Shown: positions 9,625 through 18,722, counted from the first letter of the stretch. The stretch is 64,000 nucleotides of DNA from Candidatus Zhuqueibacterota bacterium (GCA_030950365.1 JAUZRQ010000013.1:31076-95075); one strand, 5' to 3'. Numbers and translations are program-made. Notes: generated by a model from the letters alone, not told the origin.

Positions 9625-10197
9625 ATGCTCCGCACCCAGGCGTTTGCCGTTGCCAATAAAGGTTTATTCGCCGGCCAAATTCGCTACCGTTTCGATCGAG
9701 GCAGGCACGCCGGCGAAATTGCCCTGCCCCCCCTGGAGAATCTCCGCGGCATCCCTTTTTATAGCGCCGATGCTTACTTTCTGACCCTGAATATCTACAG
9801 CCGGCGGCGGTTTTTCCGTTTTAAAATCGCCGCTCTCACCGGCATTTTTCGCTCCGGATCGGATTGGCAATGGTTTCCCGTTGTGCCGACGCTTCAGATC
9901 CAATTCGGCTCCGAAAGTGTCTATGCGGCCATTTATTTGCTGGACGACGAATTGGTGGCCGTGGATTTTGCCGGCGTTGGTTTTCTTCACAAAAAGTTCC
10001 ATCTTCAACTTGGCTTCACGCGAGGCTGGCTACCCAAATTGGCTGGAGATGATTCGAACAAGCCCGCTTTCATGGCCCGGCTGGATTACCCGGCTGGCAA
10101 GCGCGGCCGGGTGGCCCTGCAGTATCATGAGCAATTTTGGTATTTTGGGCAGGATACCCGGGCGGCCCTGGGGATCGAATACCAGATCACGCTTTAG
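9625..10197 (+). CDS. Probable outer-membrane/surface protein, 5' end likely frameshifted
   Basis: 190 residues from this ATG, rich in alternating aromatic and charged residues (FRFKIAALTGIFRSG, LHKKFHLQLGF, LGIEYQITL at the end), as in small outer-membrane barrels. There is no signal peptide in this frame, and no ribosome site before 9625. A good signal peptide (MRSINHSLWLATFVFTSNRV, then FAAGDS) is encoded from an ATG at 9519 in another frame. The two frames could be joined by a one-base shift at the A5 run 9609-9613. The reading frame also extends back to 9394 without a plausible start. Either the gene is a recent pseudogene or the assembly has a homopolymer error. The family was not recognised. 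Confidence 0.5.
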   Translation: MLRTQAFAVANKGLFAGQIRYRFDRGRHAGEIALPPLENLRGIPFYSADAYFLTLNIYSRRRFFRFKIAALTGIFRSGSDWQWFPVVPTLQIQFGSESVYAAIYLLDDELVAVDFAGVGFLHKKFHLQLGFTRGWLPKLAGDDSNKPAFMARLDYPAGKRGRVALQYHEQFWYFGQDTRAALGIEYQITL

Positions 10198-10566
10198 CGC
10201 CAGCCGAGCCTGCATTGTAACTGTTTGATGGATTCCTGCCAAGGGCCTTTCCAACCCCTTTTTGCAATCGAAAATTTTAATAAAATGGTTTTCGATTTTT
10301 CATTTTGAAAAGCCCGTCTTTCAATTTGAAACGGCCCACCATTAAGCGCCCGCCTCTATGATATCTTTTTTCGCCCGAATTAAGCTTAAAAGGGCCTAAT
10401 AAAGCCCTCATCCTGGTTTGGTCTGCAATTTGCATGGCCGTTCGCAACTTGTGCACCGTGCGAACATCTCGATGTTGAATACCGGCAGCATTCGCCCTTC
10501 TACATAGATGCTTTTCCATTCCCGCATTGCATCTGAATTCCAATCCATGAGAAGAATGGTGTGAGA
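10198..10566. other. Intergenic region before the subtilase gene
   Basis: About 370 bases with no plausible gene. The left third is AT-rich (around 10270-10330). No clear terminator or promoter was recognised. Confidence 0.4.
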
Positions 10567-11712
10567 ATGTTCAAAGGGTCTATTGTTGTTGTCTTTGCCT
10601 TATTGCTCTGGTCCTGCGGAGAGAGGGAGCAATTCGTACTGGTGCAGCCGCCAACCGCATCATCCAAAGCGATGCTGCAAAAAGCGTCCAGCAACATTAT
10701 CCCGGGGAAATACATCATCGTGTTTAAGGACGACGTGGTTGATGTAGCGAATCTGGTGTCCCAACTGCCGAAGGCGCATGGCGCGGCCGTTGAACACGTG
10801 TATCGGCATGCGCTGAAGGGCTTTTCGGCCAATCTGCCCGATGCCGCGGTGCAGCGCCTGCAAAACGATCCCCGCATCAAAGACATCGTGCCGGACGCCG
10901 TGGTTACGGTAGGGCCGCCTCCGGGCAAAGGTCCGGGTGGTGGGAGCACGGGACAGGTCACGCCGTGGGGCGTGACCCGCATCGGTGGTCCGCTGGACGG
11001 CCCCGGCAAGACCGTCTGGGGGATCGACACCGGCATCGATCTGGATCGTCCCGACCTGAATGTGGATGTGAGCCGCAGCGCCAATTTCGTCACCCGCGGC
11101 AAGGATTCACCGGATAACGGCAATGGCCATGGCACGCATGTGGCCGGTACCATCGGCGCCATTGACAATGATATCGACGTGGTGGGAGTGGCGGCCAATG
11201 CCACCCTGATGGCCGTGCGCGTGCTGGACAACAGCGGTTCGGGATCGTATAGCTGGGTGATTGCAGGCGTGGATTACGTGACGCAGAATGCCTCCCCTGG
11301 TGACGTGGCCAATATGAGTCTGGGCGGTCCGCCCAACGATGCGCTCGACGACGCCATCCGCGCGGCCGCGGCTAAAGGCATCCTGTTTGCCATCGCCGCC
11401 GGCAACGATAGCGACGATGCTAACAATTATTCGCCAGCGCGAGTAGAATATCCAAACGTGTACACCGTCTCGGCCATCGGTGAAGATGACTGTCTGGCCT
11501 CGTTCAGCAACTGGGGCAATCCTCCGATTGAATTTGCCGCGCCCGGTGTCAATATTTTATCTACAAAGGACGGTGGAGGCACCACTACTTTGAGCGGCAC
11601 CTCGATGGCCGCACCACATGTGGCCGGTTTGCTACTATTCGGCACGGTCAACAGCGATGGAACGGCCTGTAATGATCCGGATGGCAATCCGGATCCCATT
11701 GCCTTTAAATAA
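10567..11712 (+). CDS. Subtilisin-like serine protease (S8 family) lipoprotein with I9 prodomain
   Basis: 381-residue protease predicted to be an envelope lipoprotein: hydrophobic residues 5-16, then the lipobox LLWSC. Residues about 35-110 (GKYIIVFKDD through VVTVGPP) form an inhibitor-I9 propeptide. The catalytic domain shows Asp154 (WGIDTGIDLD), His188 (GHGTHVAGT), the oxyanion Asn (AIAAGND) and Ser346 (SGTSMAAPHVAG). All key residues are present, so it should be active after prodomain removal. A short glycine/proline linker joins the prodomain and the catalytic domain. The domain ends soon after the serine, so the last helices are short. A GTG at 10561 is an alternative start. A bidirectional terminator follows. 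Confidence 0.93.
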   Translation: MFKGSIVVVFALLLWSCGEREQFVLVQPPTASSKAMLQKASSNIIPGKYIIVFKDDVVDVANLVSQLPKAHGAAVEHVYRHALKGFSANLPDAAVQRLQNDPRIKDIVPDAVVTVGPPPGKGPGGGSTGQVTPWGVTRIGGPLDGPGKTVWGIDTGIDLDRPDLNVDVSRSANFVTRGKDSPDNGNGHGTHVAGTIGAIDNDIDVVGVAANATLMAVRVLDNSGSGSYSWVIAGVDYVTQNASPGDVANMSLGGPPNDALDDAIRAAAAKGILFAIAAGNDSDDANNYSPARVEYPNVYTVSAIGEDDCLASFSNWGNPPIEFAAPGVNILSTKDGGGTTTLSGTSMAAPHVAGLLLFGTVNSDGTACNDPDGNPDPIAFK

Positions 11713-11730
11713 CCCTACCCGCCCCATCCG

Positions 11731-11795
11731 AAAAAGCCGCGGCGGGCGTCCAATCAAAGCGGGAATGGAAACCCGCCCGCCGTGGCGCTATTTTT
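11731..11795. terminator. Bidirectional terminator between the subtilase and SdpI-like genes
   Basis: 13-base arms GCCGCGGCGGGCG and CGCCCGCCGTGGC pair with one wobble. AAAAA precedes the stem and TATTTTT follows it, so each strand has a U-run after the hairpin. The right edge overlaps the stop codon of the minus-strand gene. Confidence 0.75.
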
Positions 11796-12462
11796 ACGAC
11801 ATCGCAGCCTTCTTTTTTTCCTTCTGAAATTCCAGGTACGAGTACACAACGCTCACAAGCGTCACGCCAAAAAGTACCACCATCATTCCGATAAAAAACA
11901 CCGCCGTGGATGCGATCATCCTCAAAGCCACCAATGCCACGCCGGCTGCCACAAACAGCTTTCCTGAGAACCGATGCGTCCGCCGCCACACTTCCGCGTT
12001 TTCCAGCGTCCAGGGTGTCCGAACGCCCACAAAATAATTCGGCTCGATGTCTTTCATGTACACGCCCAGCACAATAAAGAGCAGTCCGAACAGGTATCCC
12101 AGCAAATACACCGTCTGCATGGGACGGATGAATGCGACCCCGGTTTGTGTGAAAATCTCACTCAGGGAAAGCACCGACATAAAGCCTAGCAGGCCCAGTA
12201 CAATGCCATTGTAAACCGGCCGAAATTTGGCGAAATTTTCGGAGCGGGGGTCGATTTTCGGAATGACATTCAAGATCAGGGCCAACACCAGATTGATGGT
12301 GGGAAGGAAAAACACAAATTCCCTGGAAGCAAAAGCATCCACTTCCCCGCGAAGGTTGTAGTGCCGCGGAATCTGATCCGGCAGTGCATCCCAGAAATAT
12401 ATCGCCGCCAGCACTGGCGCCAGAATAATCACGGCCTGGCTCAGCAGGAACCTTTTATTCAT
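11794..12462 (-). CDS. SdpI-family membrane protein (DUF1648 plus SdpI domain)
   Basis: 222 residues with six hydrophobic segments. The N-terminal part (PDQIPRHYNLRGEVDAFASR) is the DUF1648 pattern. The C-terminal part (GVRTPWTLENAEVWRRTHRF, then SGKLF) is the SdpI signature known from the Bacillus immunity protein to the SDP toxin, which also acts with an autorepressor. No toxin or SdpR-like repressor is next to it, so an immunity role is not shown here, and many bacteria carry solo copies. The ATG at 12462 has an excellent ribosome site (GGAGGAAGAGC). It ends at the shared terminator with the convergent subtilase gene. Confidence 0.88.
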   Translation of the reverse strand: MNKRFLLSQAVIILAPVLAAIYFWDALPDQIPRHYNLRGEVDAFASREFVFFLPTINLVLALILNVIPKIDPRSENFAKFRPVYNGIVLGLLGFMSVLSLSEIFTQTGVAFIRPMQTVYLLGYLFGLLFIVLGVYMKDIEPNYFVGVRTPWTLENAEVWRRTHRFSGKLFVAAGVALVALRMIASTAVFFIGMMVVLFGVTLVSVVYSYLEFQKEKKKAAMS

Positions 12463-12795
12463 GCTCTTCCTCCGTCTCGCTTTCACGCCTTGTTCATGTC
12501 AAAACCAAATCCCAGAGACGCTCTGTTTATATTACCCTCAAATACGAAAATCATTCAAAATCGATCCAAAAAACACTCCATAATCTGCGTCGCATTTTGG
12601 CAGCGCTTTCTAAATAAAAATGATGCATCAATGAAACATTTTGCCTATTACAATATCAGGTTCTAACATTTTAATGATTGTTTTTTAATGAGATAGAACT
12701 GCCAACCAAACTCATGGAAACATGGCACAAAATTTAAAAATATAAGTGCGATAGGCGCGGCGGTACTTTTTGAACCCAAAACCGTGGGGGACGCC
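12463..12795. other. AT-rich intergenic region between divergent genes
   Basis: About 330 bases, clearly richer in A and T than the surrounding genes, between the divergent SdpI-like and lipoprotein genes. A loose inverted repeat (AAAATG ... CATTTT, about 12620-12645) is visible. No consensus promoter stands out. Confidence 0.4.
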
Positions 12796-13470
12796 ATGAA
12801 ACGGATCGTGTTGCTTTTGGTGTTCAGTTTGTGGGTGTTTGGCTGTGAGCAGACGCCCACCGAAGCTCCCAAACCTCAGGCCAATCATCAGACTTCATCG
12901 CAAATCACGGCCGATGGCATGGGCGGCGGCGCCGGTATTCAGCAGCCAGATATCCAATGGCAAGTGCCACCGGATGTGGAGTTGTATATCCAAAAGGGAT
13001 ACCTGGGATACTTGCATTGGTGGACAGAAAATCAATCTGCTTATATTAACCTCTATTACATTGAGACGCAAGACAAGATTTGGCTTTCCTATTATGTTTG
13101 GGAAAACGGCTCTTATTTTTACCGCGGACATGGATATATTCCATCAAATAATGTATCAGGGAATGACAAAGTAGGATTTCTGCATTTAGATATCGATCTC
13201 GCTCAACTTACTGATTTCAATTTTGTTAATGGCGGCCCTGTTAAAATAGCTGCCCATATTCAGAAAACTGGTTATTGGTCAAGGATTTTTGGAAATTATG
13301 ATTTATTCCATGACAAATTAACAGGATCTAGTTGGGCTTTTTTAGGTTATAGAAATATTGATTCGGCCGATGGATGGATGCAGATGGAAAATTTAAGATT
13401 TGAGGGAAGTTATTGGGGAGGATTGGGTTCTCTTAAAAACTTTAATGCATGGTTTACCATGCCTGATTAA
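12796..13470 (+). CDS. AT-rich orphan lipoprotein
   Basis: 224 residues. Residues 1-16 form a lipoprotein signal (MKRIVLLLVFSLWVFGC). A disordered linker (about 17-55) with Gly and Gln follows. The rest is rich in Tyr, Trp, Asn and Gly (YLGYLHWWTENQSAYINLYY, FEGSYWGGLGSL), as in beta-sandwich or carbohydrate-binding folds. The family was not recognised. Base composition is much more AT-rich than its neighbours from about 13000 onward, which suggests transfer or relaxed selection. The ATG at 12796 is preceded by GTGGGGG; a GTG at 12784 is also possible. Confidence 0.65.
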   Translation: MKRIVLLLVFSLWVFGCEQTPTEAPKPQANHQTSSQITADGMGGGAGIQQPDIQWQVPPDVELYIQKGYLGYLHWWTENQSAYINLYYIETQDKIWLSYYVWENGSYFYRGHGYIPSNNVSGNDKVGFLHLDIDLAQLTDFNFVNGGPVKIAAHIQKTGYWSRIFGNYDLFHDKLTGSSWAFLGYRNIDSADGWMQMENLRFEGSYWGGLGSLKNFNAWFTMPD

Positions 13471-13508
13471 ATTATTTAGTCAACAATTTCCCCGCCGCGT
13501 CTTCATCC

Positions 13509-14162
13509 TTATTTTCCCTGCACCCGCGCCAGCGCCTCCTTGACCCGCCGCGTAATCTCGCTGAAATGGCCATCGGCGATGAGCTGCCCCTGCACAAACC
13601 AGCTACCACCGCAGGCCAGAAGGCAATCCAGGTTCAAATAATCCGTCAGATTGTCGCCGGTGATGCCGCCGGTGGCGATGAATTGCACCTCCGGGAACGG
13701 CGCGGCGATGGCCCTGAGGGTGCGCACACCGCCGGAGGCTTCGGCCGGAAAATATTTCAAAACCCGCCACCGCCTGTCCAGCGCCATCTGAATTTCGGTA
13801 GCCGTGACCACGCCGGGAAAATACGGCAGCTCCTGCCGGACACAGAAATCCGACACCGCTGCGGAAAATCCAGGCGACACGATAAAGGTGGCCCCGGCGT
13901 CGAGGGCCGCCTGCGCCTGTTCAGTGCGGATGACGGTGCCCGCGCCCACCGTCATCTCCGGAAGCCGCTGGCTGATCCTCCGGATGGCCTCGGCCGCCGC
14001 ATCGGTGCGAAAAGTGATCTCGATCAGCGGCAGGCCGGCTTGCAGCAGCGCCTCGCCCAGCGGCTCGGCATCCTCCGCGCGGTCGAGGATCACCACCGGA
14101 ATCAGCCGGTAGCGTTTAAACCGTTCAATAAGCGTATTCAAACGGTGTTGCAAACGATCCAT
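13509..14162 (-). CDS. eda: KDPG/KHG aldolase (2-dehydro-3-deoxyphosphogluconate / 4-hydroxy-2-oxoglutarate aldolase)
   Basis: 217-residue TIM-barrel class I aldolase that splits 2-keto-3-deoxy sugar acids to pyruvate and an aldehyde. The sequence shows Glu48 (LIEITFRT), the GAGTV loop (73-77), SPGFS, and the Schiff-base Lys136 (LKYFPAEASGG), with ATGGI as the phosphate-binding loop. Length matches the family. The ATG at 14162 is preceded by GGAG at good spacing; a TTG at 14192 is also in frame. It starts 30 nt after rhamnose isomerase on the same strand, so the two are one operon. Its substrate may be a non-phosphorylated or rhamnonate-type acid in this context; that is inference. Confidence 0.9.
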   Translation of the reverse strand: MDRLQHRLNTLIERFKRYRLIPVVILDRAEDAEPLGEALLQAGLPLIEITFRTDAAAEAIRRISQRLPEMTVGAGTVIRTEQAQAALDAGATFIVSPGFSAAVSDFCVRQELPYFPGVVTATEIQMALDRRWRVLKYFPAEASGGVRTLRAIAAPFPEVQFIATGGITGDNLTDYLNLDCLLACGGSWFVQGQLIADGHFSEITRRVKEALARVQGK

Positions 14163-14192
14163 TTCGCCGACTCCATAGCTTGCTGTTTCCAA

Positions 14193-15440
14193 TCAGGCAC
14201 CCGGATAGCCGCCCGACCCACCACCGGATGCTCCGCGCTCGCAGGCGATTTTTGCTTCGTAACCGCTTTCCTTTAGCGCCTGGATCGGATCCGGGTGAAG
14301 TCCCATGTCTTCGCGCACTTCCGCCAGCAGCGGCCGGACATCCATTTCAAAGGCCGCGGTGAGCTCGCGGTGTGCGCCGAGGACATCGTCATCGGCCTGT
14401 TTTTGCGCCAGCGTCCGGCGATCGACCAGCAGCGCTTTGGCCAGGGCGATCTGGCAGTTCATCACCGACTGCACCATGGCTTCGATCTTGGGCTCGATGT
14501 TATGCGACTGGTCGATCATGTAGGCTACCTGCTGCGCACAGCTCCGCGCCGGTTCATCATCACCCTGTTCGGCGCTCACCAATTCGTGAAAAATCAGGAA
14601 CAGTTCAAACGGGTTGACTGATCCCACGATGAGGTCATCATCCGCATATTTGCGGTTGTTGAAGTGGAATCCGCCCAGCCGGCCTTCATCCAGCAGCACC
14701 GCCACAAGGTGCTCGATGTTGGCGCCCTGTGCATGATGCCCGGTATCCACCAGCACGTACGCCTTTTCGCCCAGTCGGGTCGCCGCCAGGTAGGCCATCC
14801 CCCAGTCGGCCAGATCGGTATGATAGAACGCCGGTTCGAAAAATTTGTACTCGATGAGCATGCGTTTGCCGTCCGGCAACGCGGCATGCACCTCCGCCAG
14901 CGCCTCGAGCATGCGCCGCTTGCGGGCCCGGAAGCTATCCTGCCCGGCATAATTGGTCCCATCGGCGGACCAGAGCGATAGATCGCGGGAGCCGGTTTTC
15001 TGCATAATTTCGATGCATTCCAGCATGTGCTCCACGGCCATCCGGCGAACCGCGGCATCGGGATGGCAGATGGAACCCAATTTGTAGGCCTCATCCTGAA
15101 AGACGTTCGGATTGATGGCGCCGATACGAATTCCCAGCTCATCGGCGTACTGCTTCAGCGCGTCCCAGTCATCAACACGATCCCACGGGATGTGCAGCGC
15201 CACAGACGGCGCCACGCCGGTGAGCCGGTGCACCATGGCGGCATCGGCCAGCTTCTCTTCCACCGTGCGCGCCGCGCCGGGCCAGGCGAACACCCGGAAT
15301 CGCGTGCCGCTATCGCCGTAACCCCAGGATGGCGTTTCGATGTGCTGATGTTTGAGGGCTTCTTTAATGGCATCCAGATCGAGCCCCCTCTCGTCGCACC
15401 AGGTGCGGATGGCATCCATGCGTCGCAGTGCCTCACTCAT
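14193..15440 (-). CDS. rhaI: L-rhamnose isomerase (RhaI-type)
   Basis: 415 residues, xylose-isomerase-like TIM barrel that converts L-rhamnose to L-rhamnulose (some members also act on D-allose). Metal-site residues are recognisable: Glu197 ([11 protein letters not shown]), Asp232 and His235/236 ([13 protein letters not shown]), His259 ([15 protein letters not shown]) and the following Asp cluster. The sequence is of the Pseudomonas stutzeri/rhizobial RhaI kind, not the E. coli RhaA kind. The start at 15440 follows an AAGGAGG site; longer readings upstream have no support. It is followed by the aldolase gene. No rhamnulokinase or rhamnulose-1-phosphate aldolase is present in the window. Confidence 0.92.
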   Translation of the reverse strand: MSEALRRMDAIRTWCDERGLDLDAIKEALKHQHIETPSWGYGDSGTRFRVFAWPGAARTVEEKLADAAMVHRLTGVAPSVALHIPWDRVDDWDALKQYADELGIRIGAINPNVFQDEAYKLGSICHPDAAVRRMAVEHMLECIEIMQKTGSRDLSLWSADGTNYAGQDSFRARKRRMLEALAEVHAALPDGKRMLIEYKFFEPAFYHTDLADWGMAYLAATRLGEKAYVLVDTGHHAQGANIEHLVAVLLDEGRLGGFHFNNRKYADDDLIVGSVNPFELFLIFHELVSAEQGDDEPARSCAQQVAYMIDQSHNIEPKIEAMVQSVMNCQIALAKALLVDRRTLAQKQADDDVLGAHRELTAAFEMDVRPLLAEVREDMGLHPDPIQALKESGYEAKIACERGASGGGSGGYPGA

Positions 15441-15561
15441 GATTCGCCTCCTTCCATCGGTAATGTTCAAACGCAAAGGCAACTTAGAATGCGCGGCGCA
15501 GAAACGCAACGGCTTTGTGCCGATTGCACCGCACGCGGCCGCACTTTTCCGCGAAAAACAC

Positions 15562-15590
15562 TTGACATTTTGCCAGCGGAAAGTTATGCT
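15562..15590 (+). promoter_or_regulatory. Sigma-70-like promoter for the asparaginase gene
   Basis: TTGACA, a 17-nt spacer, then TATGCT (followed by TTG). It lies 37 nt upstream of the ATG at 15627, in the 186-nt divergent region between rhaI and the asparaginase. Confidence 0.7.
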
Positions 15591-15626
15591 TTGCCGGTCA
15601 TCCAAACCGCAAAGCGAGGGCAGCCC

Positions 15627-16133
15627 ATGAGCATTCGAATCATCGTGACCGGCGGCACGTTCGACAAAGAATACGATGAGATCCACGGCCGGTTGTATTT
15701 TCGCAACACGCATGTGCCCGAAATGTTGCGACGCGGGCGCTGTTTGCTGGATGTGCACATCCAGACGCTGATGATGGTGGACAGCCTGGAAATGTCCGAA
15801 ACGCAGCGCCAGGAGATTCTCCGCACCTGCCAGCAGGCGCCGGAGACACAGATTGTCATCACGCACGGCACCGACACCATGGTGGATACGGCCCGGCTGC
15901 TGGGCCAGACCGTCACGGGCAAAACCATTGTGCTCACCGGCGCCATGATTCCTTACGCCTTTGGCAGTTCGGACGGCATGTTCAATCTGGGCAGCGCGCT
16001 GTCGTTCGTGCAATCTTTGCCCCCCGGGGTATATATTGCCATGAATGGCCGCTATTTCCACTGGAACAACGTGCGCAAAAACCGCGAGTTGGGGGTGTTT
16101 GAGGAATTGCGCATGGCTGATGAAGATCCATGA
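15627..16133 (+). CDS. Short (single-domain) asparaginase-like protein
   Basis: 168 residues, only the N-terminal domain of the asparaginase/glutaminase fold. The first catalytic Thr is in ITVTGG-type sequence ([14 protein letters not shown]) and the second Thr-Asp pair in [16 protein letters not shown]. Short stand-alone enzymes of this size exist, such as the about 172-residue Rhodospirillum rubrum type, so it is not a truncation. The GxF in place of the common GTI is noted. It begins after GAGGGCAGCCC. A consensus promoter sits just upstream, and the GDPD gene follows, probably in the same transcript. Confidence 0.8.
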   Translation: MSIRIIVTGGTFDKEYDEIHGRLYFRNTHVPEMLRRGRCLLDVHIQTLMMVDSLEMSETQRQEILRTCQQAPETQIVITHGTDTMVDTARLLGQTVTGKTIVLTGAMIPYAFGSSDGMFNLGSALSFVQSLPPGVYIAMNGRYFHWNNVRKNRELGVFEELRMADEDP

Positions 16134-16223
16134 GACGGATGGATGGTAGTCCTGCCAAAGCCGTCAATGCCGGGTCTTTCGACATCCGCCTTTTTCGAAA
16201 CCAGACAAAGAATGGACCGATCC

Positions 16224-17084
16224 ATGAAGCGAGCCCCTTTACCCGGACCTCGATTTCGCAGTATTTCATCCGCGGCGCTTGTGACCCTGCTGATTCAGAG
16301 TGCGTTGTTATCGGCATGCAAGAAGCGCGGCGACAGAGGCGAATCCGCCAGATTGAGAACGAAAACCGTGGTCGTATGCGCGCACCGCGGGGCATCGGCA
16401 TACGCTCCGGAAAACACCCTGGCCGCCATGCGTAAGGCCATGGAATTGGGCGCCGATATGGCCGAACTGGATGTGCAACAAACCGCGGATGCTCATCTGG
16501 TGGTGATGCACGATGATCGCCTCAACCGCACCACCAGCGGCCGCGGCCTGCTGTGGCAAAAATCGCTTGCGGAGCTCCGCCGGCTCGATGCCGGCGGCTG
16601 GTTCGATCCGCATTTTGCCGGCGAGCCCATTCCGACGCTGGAGGAGGTCATGGACCTGGTACGCGACAGGATGAAGCTGAACATTGAAGTCAAAATGCAC
16701 GGCCACGAGCGCGGGATTGTGCGGCTGGTGATCGACACCATCCGCCGTAAGGACTTTGTCGAGCACTGCATCGTGACGTCGTTCGATCATGCGTTCATCG
16801 ATTCGCTAAAAGCGCAAGCGCCAGAGATGCGGGTGGGGTATATTTTCGTACCGGAGTTGTTTCACGATTCCCTGTTTGTGAAACCGGTCGAGGTGTTGAG
16901 CGCACATTACAAAATGGTAGATGCGGCCTTCATTGAGCGGGCGCATGCCAACGGCAAGGAAGTGCACGTGTGGACGGTGAACGACCGCGACGCCATGCGG
17001 CGGTTGATCGAGATCGGGGTGGATGGCATCATCACCAATTATCCCGACCGCGCCCGCGAGGTGGCGCAGGCGCTCCAGCAGTAA
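16224..17084 (+). CDS. Glycerophosphodiester phosphodiesterase (GDPD) lipoprotein
   Basis: 286 residues. Residues about 10-30 look like a lipoprotein signal (lipobox LLSAC). The GDPD domain shows AHRGASAYAPENT, then AELDVQQT and VMHDDRLNRTT, then EVKMH, which supply the metal and catalytic His/Glu/Asp residues, and ends with DGIITNYPDRA. It should hydrolyse glycerophosphodiesters to glycerol-3-phosphate and an alcohol. The start is uncertain; ATGs at 16143 and 16212 are in frame and no strong ribosome site decides. It follows the asparaginase on the same strand by about 90 nt. Confidence 0.9.
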   Translation: MKRAPLPGPRFRSISSAALVTLLIQSALLSACKKRGDRGESARLRTKTVVVCAHRGASAYAPENTLAAMRKAMELGADMAELDVQQTADAHLVVMHDDRLNRTTSGRGLLWQKSLAELRRLDAGGWFDPHFAGEPIPTLEEVMDLVRDRMKLNIEVKMHGHERGIVRLVIDTIRRKDFVEHCIVTSFDHAFIDSLKAQAPEMRVGYIFVPELFHDSLFVKPVEVLSAHYKMVDAAFIERAHANGKEVHVWTVNDRDAMRRLIEIGVDGIITNYPDRAREVAQALQQ

Positions 17085-17453
17085 TCATCGCTCGGCAGTG
17101 GTATTGACCGATCAAATGACATCTACCTGCCAGGGACAAGAGATTGCGATGCTATTGTGTTATCGCGGGCGAAACGGTTGAATCCTTCCGTAATGGACGT
17201 CTGGGCTGTCCTGTCCATGAAGACGGACCTCCGTGAAAAAGCTCTGTTTGCCCGGATTGGTATCAATAAAATGCATTAGACCATCTCTGCCAAAGCCACA
17301 AGGGCGTAAGGTTTTTAGGGAGTTGGGGAAGCAGCAAGAAATTCCGGAATCCCTCAGTTAGCCGTGTTTTGTGGCCTTCGTGCTCGTGGCAAGAATCTTT
17401 TTGCCCCATAACGAGGCACTGTCGAAGTGCTGGATGGAGCAATGAAAAAAGAT
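17085..17453. other. Intergenic region between convergent GDPD and spermidine synthase genes
   Basis: About 370 bases with no plausible gene. The right half (17290-17400) carries a degenerate repeat of the ACGAAGG/TGTGGCCTTCGTG kind. No strong U-tract terminator was found. Confidence 0.4.
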
Positions 17454-18368
17454 TCATACCACCTCAAGCAATGCATCGTCGCGGATGATCATCCCGGCGG
17501 CAGGGTCTTCCAGTGATTGGCGCAGGAATTTGGGCAGCGCGAAGATGTGCCGGTGCGTCTCGGCGTCATAAAACTGCAAATCGGTACAGTGGCGCTGTTG
17601 CATAATTTGCGTCAGACGCTCTCCGGCATAGGGCTTGCTCAGGTCATGATCCGCGGCCACGGCAAATCCCCACGACAGGCCATAAAACGGCACCCAGGCA
17701 TGATACGGTCGCACATCGCGAAAGACCTGCCGCAGCGTTTTGATGATGGACACATGCGCCAGGTGCTCGCCGATGTTGGTGGTTTCCGCTTGCATGGCAA
17801 AGGTGCCGCCGGGATTGAGGCGTGATTTCACCAGCTCGAAAAATTCCTGCGTAAACAAATACGCCGCCGGGCTGCCTTTGAGCGGGTCGGTCATATCGCT
17901 AATAATACAATCGAACCGTTCGCGGGTGTTTTGCAGGTAGGCGCGGGCGTCTTCGTGCAGCACCTGCACGCGCGCATCATCAAACGTGCCCTGATGCCAG
18001 GTGGTCAAAAACTTTTTGGCCAGCGCCACCAGGGTGTCGTCGATATCCACCATGATGACTTTCTCCACGGATGGATGGCGCAGGATTTCACGCAGGTTGG
18101 CGCCCTCGCCGCCGCCGGCCACAAACACGGTTTTGGGCTCGGCGCAGGCCATCATGGCCGGTTGTATCAGGCATTCATGATACACATGCTCATCCAGTTG
18201 CGACGACTGCGGGATGCCGTCCAGAAACAGGGCGCGGCCAAAATCAAAGGTTTCGGCGATCAAAATTTCCTGAAATTGCGAACGGGTATTGACCAGGGTT
18301 TCTTTGAGGCGGTACATGTTGGCGCGATGGGGGCCGCGGTAGTCGATCACCCAGTTTTGTGTCTTCAT
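17454..18368 (-). CDS. speE: Spermidine synthase (polyamine aminopropyltransferase)
   Basis: 304 residues. It transfers an aminopropyl group from decarboxylated S-adenosylmethionine to putrescine or a longer polyamine. The sequence shows the methyltransferase-like glycine loop GGGEGANLREILRH (about 85-98), Asp108/Asp110 in MVDID, Asp140, and the catalytic Asp158 in SDMTDPLKGSPAAYLFTQEF. The Thr-Asp-Pro form resembles broad-specificity thermophile enzymes. I chose the ATG at 18368 because GAGAGGAAA lies at suitable spacing; an ATG at 18377 is adjacent. No speD is seen in the window. It is divergent from the OPT transporter. Confidence 0.92.
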   Translation of the reverse strand: MKTQNWVIDYRGPHRANMYRLKETLVNTRSQFQEILIAETFDFGRALFLDGIPQSSQLDEHVYHECLIQPAMMACAEPKTVFVAGGGEGANLREILRHPSVEKVIMVDIDDTLVALAKKFLTTWHQGTFDDARVQVLHEDARAYLQNTRERFDCIISDMTDPLKGSPAAYLFTQEFFELVKSRLNPGGTFAMQAETTNIGEHLAHVSIIKTLRQVFRDVRPYHAWVPFYGLSWGFAVAADHDLSKPYAGERLTQIMQQRHCTDLQFYDAETHRHIFALPKFLRQSLEDPAAGMIIRDDALLEVV

Positions 18369-18498
18369 GAATCCCATTTCCTCTCTATAGTTGGTGTTCA
18401 CACTTGCATTCAAAAGATTCCAAATATATGGATTATCTGCTGTAAAATCAATATGATTGTCGGTCCTGGGATTGCTTGCTGTGATTGAGGTTGTTTCA

Positions 18499-18675
18499 AA
18501 CCACGAAGAACAGGAAGAGCGCGAAAAAACAACAGCATTGCAAATCCGTGCCAATCCGCATGAATCCGTGGCCGAGGCCCGATATTCGCGCGTCACAAGC
18601 TGGAAGCTTGTGCTACAGGATCATTCCGTGGCAAAATCGCAAATGCAGGCACCGCAAGCTGGGAGCTTGCGCCAC
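18499..18675. repeat. Cluster of dispersed intergenic repeats
   Basis: In order: a degenerate ACCACGAAGAnnAGGAAGAGCG repeat (18499-18535), an AATCCGTGCCAATCCG / AATCCGTGG repeat (18541-18575), a hairpin CACAAGCTGGAAGCTTGTG followed by CTAC (18594-18616), and a second hairpin GCAAGCTGGGAGCTTGC (18654-18670). The same families recur near 21000, 25590, 31930, 38230 and 42860. Confidence 0.6.
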
Positions 18676-18693
18676 AAGCCAGGCTTTTTTTGC

Positions 18694-18722
18694 TTGACTC
18701 ACCGGGGTTGTTGCCATAGTTT
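18694..18722 (+). promoter_or_regulatory. Candidate promoter for the OPT transporter
   Basis: TTGACT, 17 nt, TAGTTT (followed by AGGGC). It is about 68 nt upstream of the transporter start at 18790. A CATAGT box at 15-nt spacing is an alternative -10. Confidence 0.45.

Noticed and set aside
11794..12462. SdpI as part of a toxin-immunity pair
   Set aside because: No SdpC-like toxin or repressor is adjacent; the SdpI domain is common as a solo protein.
18369..18596. N-terminal extension of spermidine synthase to 18596
   Set aside because: The extra part does not resemble the family and runs into repeats. The ATG at 18368 has the ribosome site.
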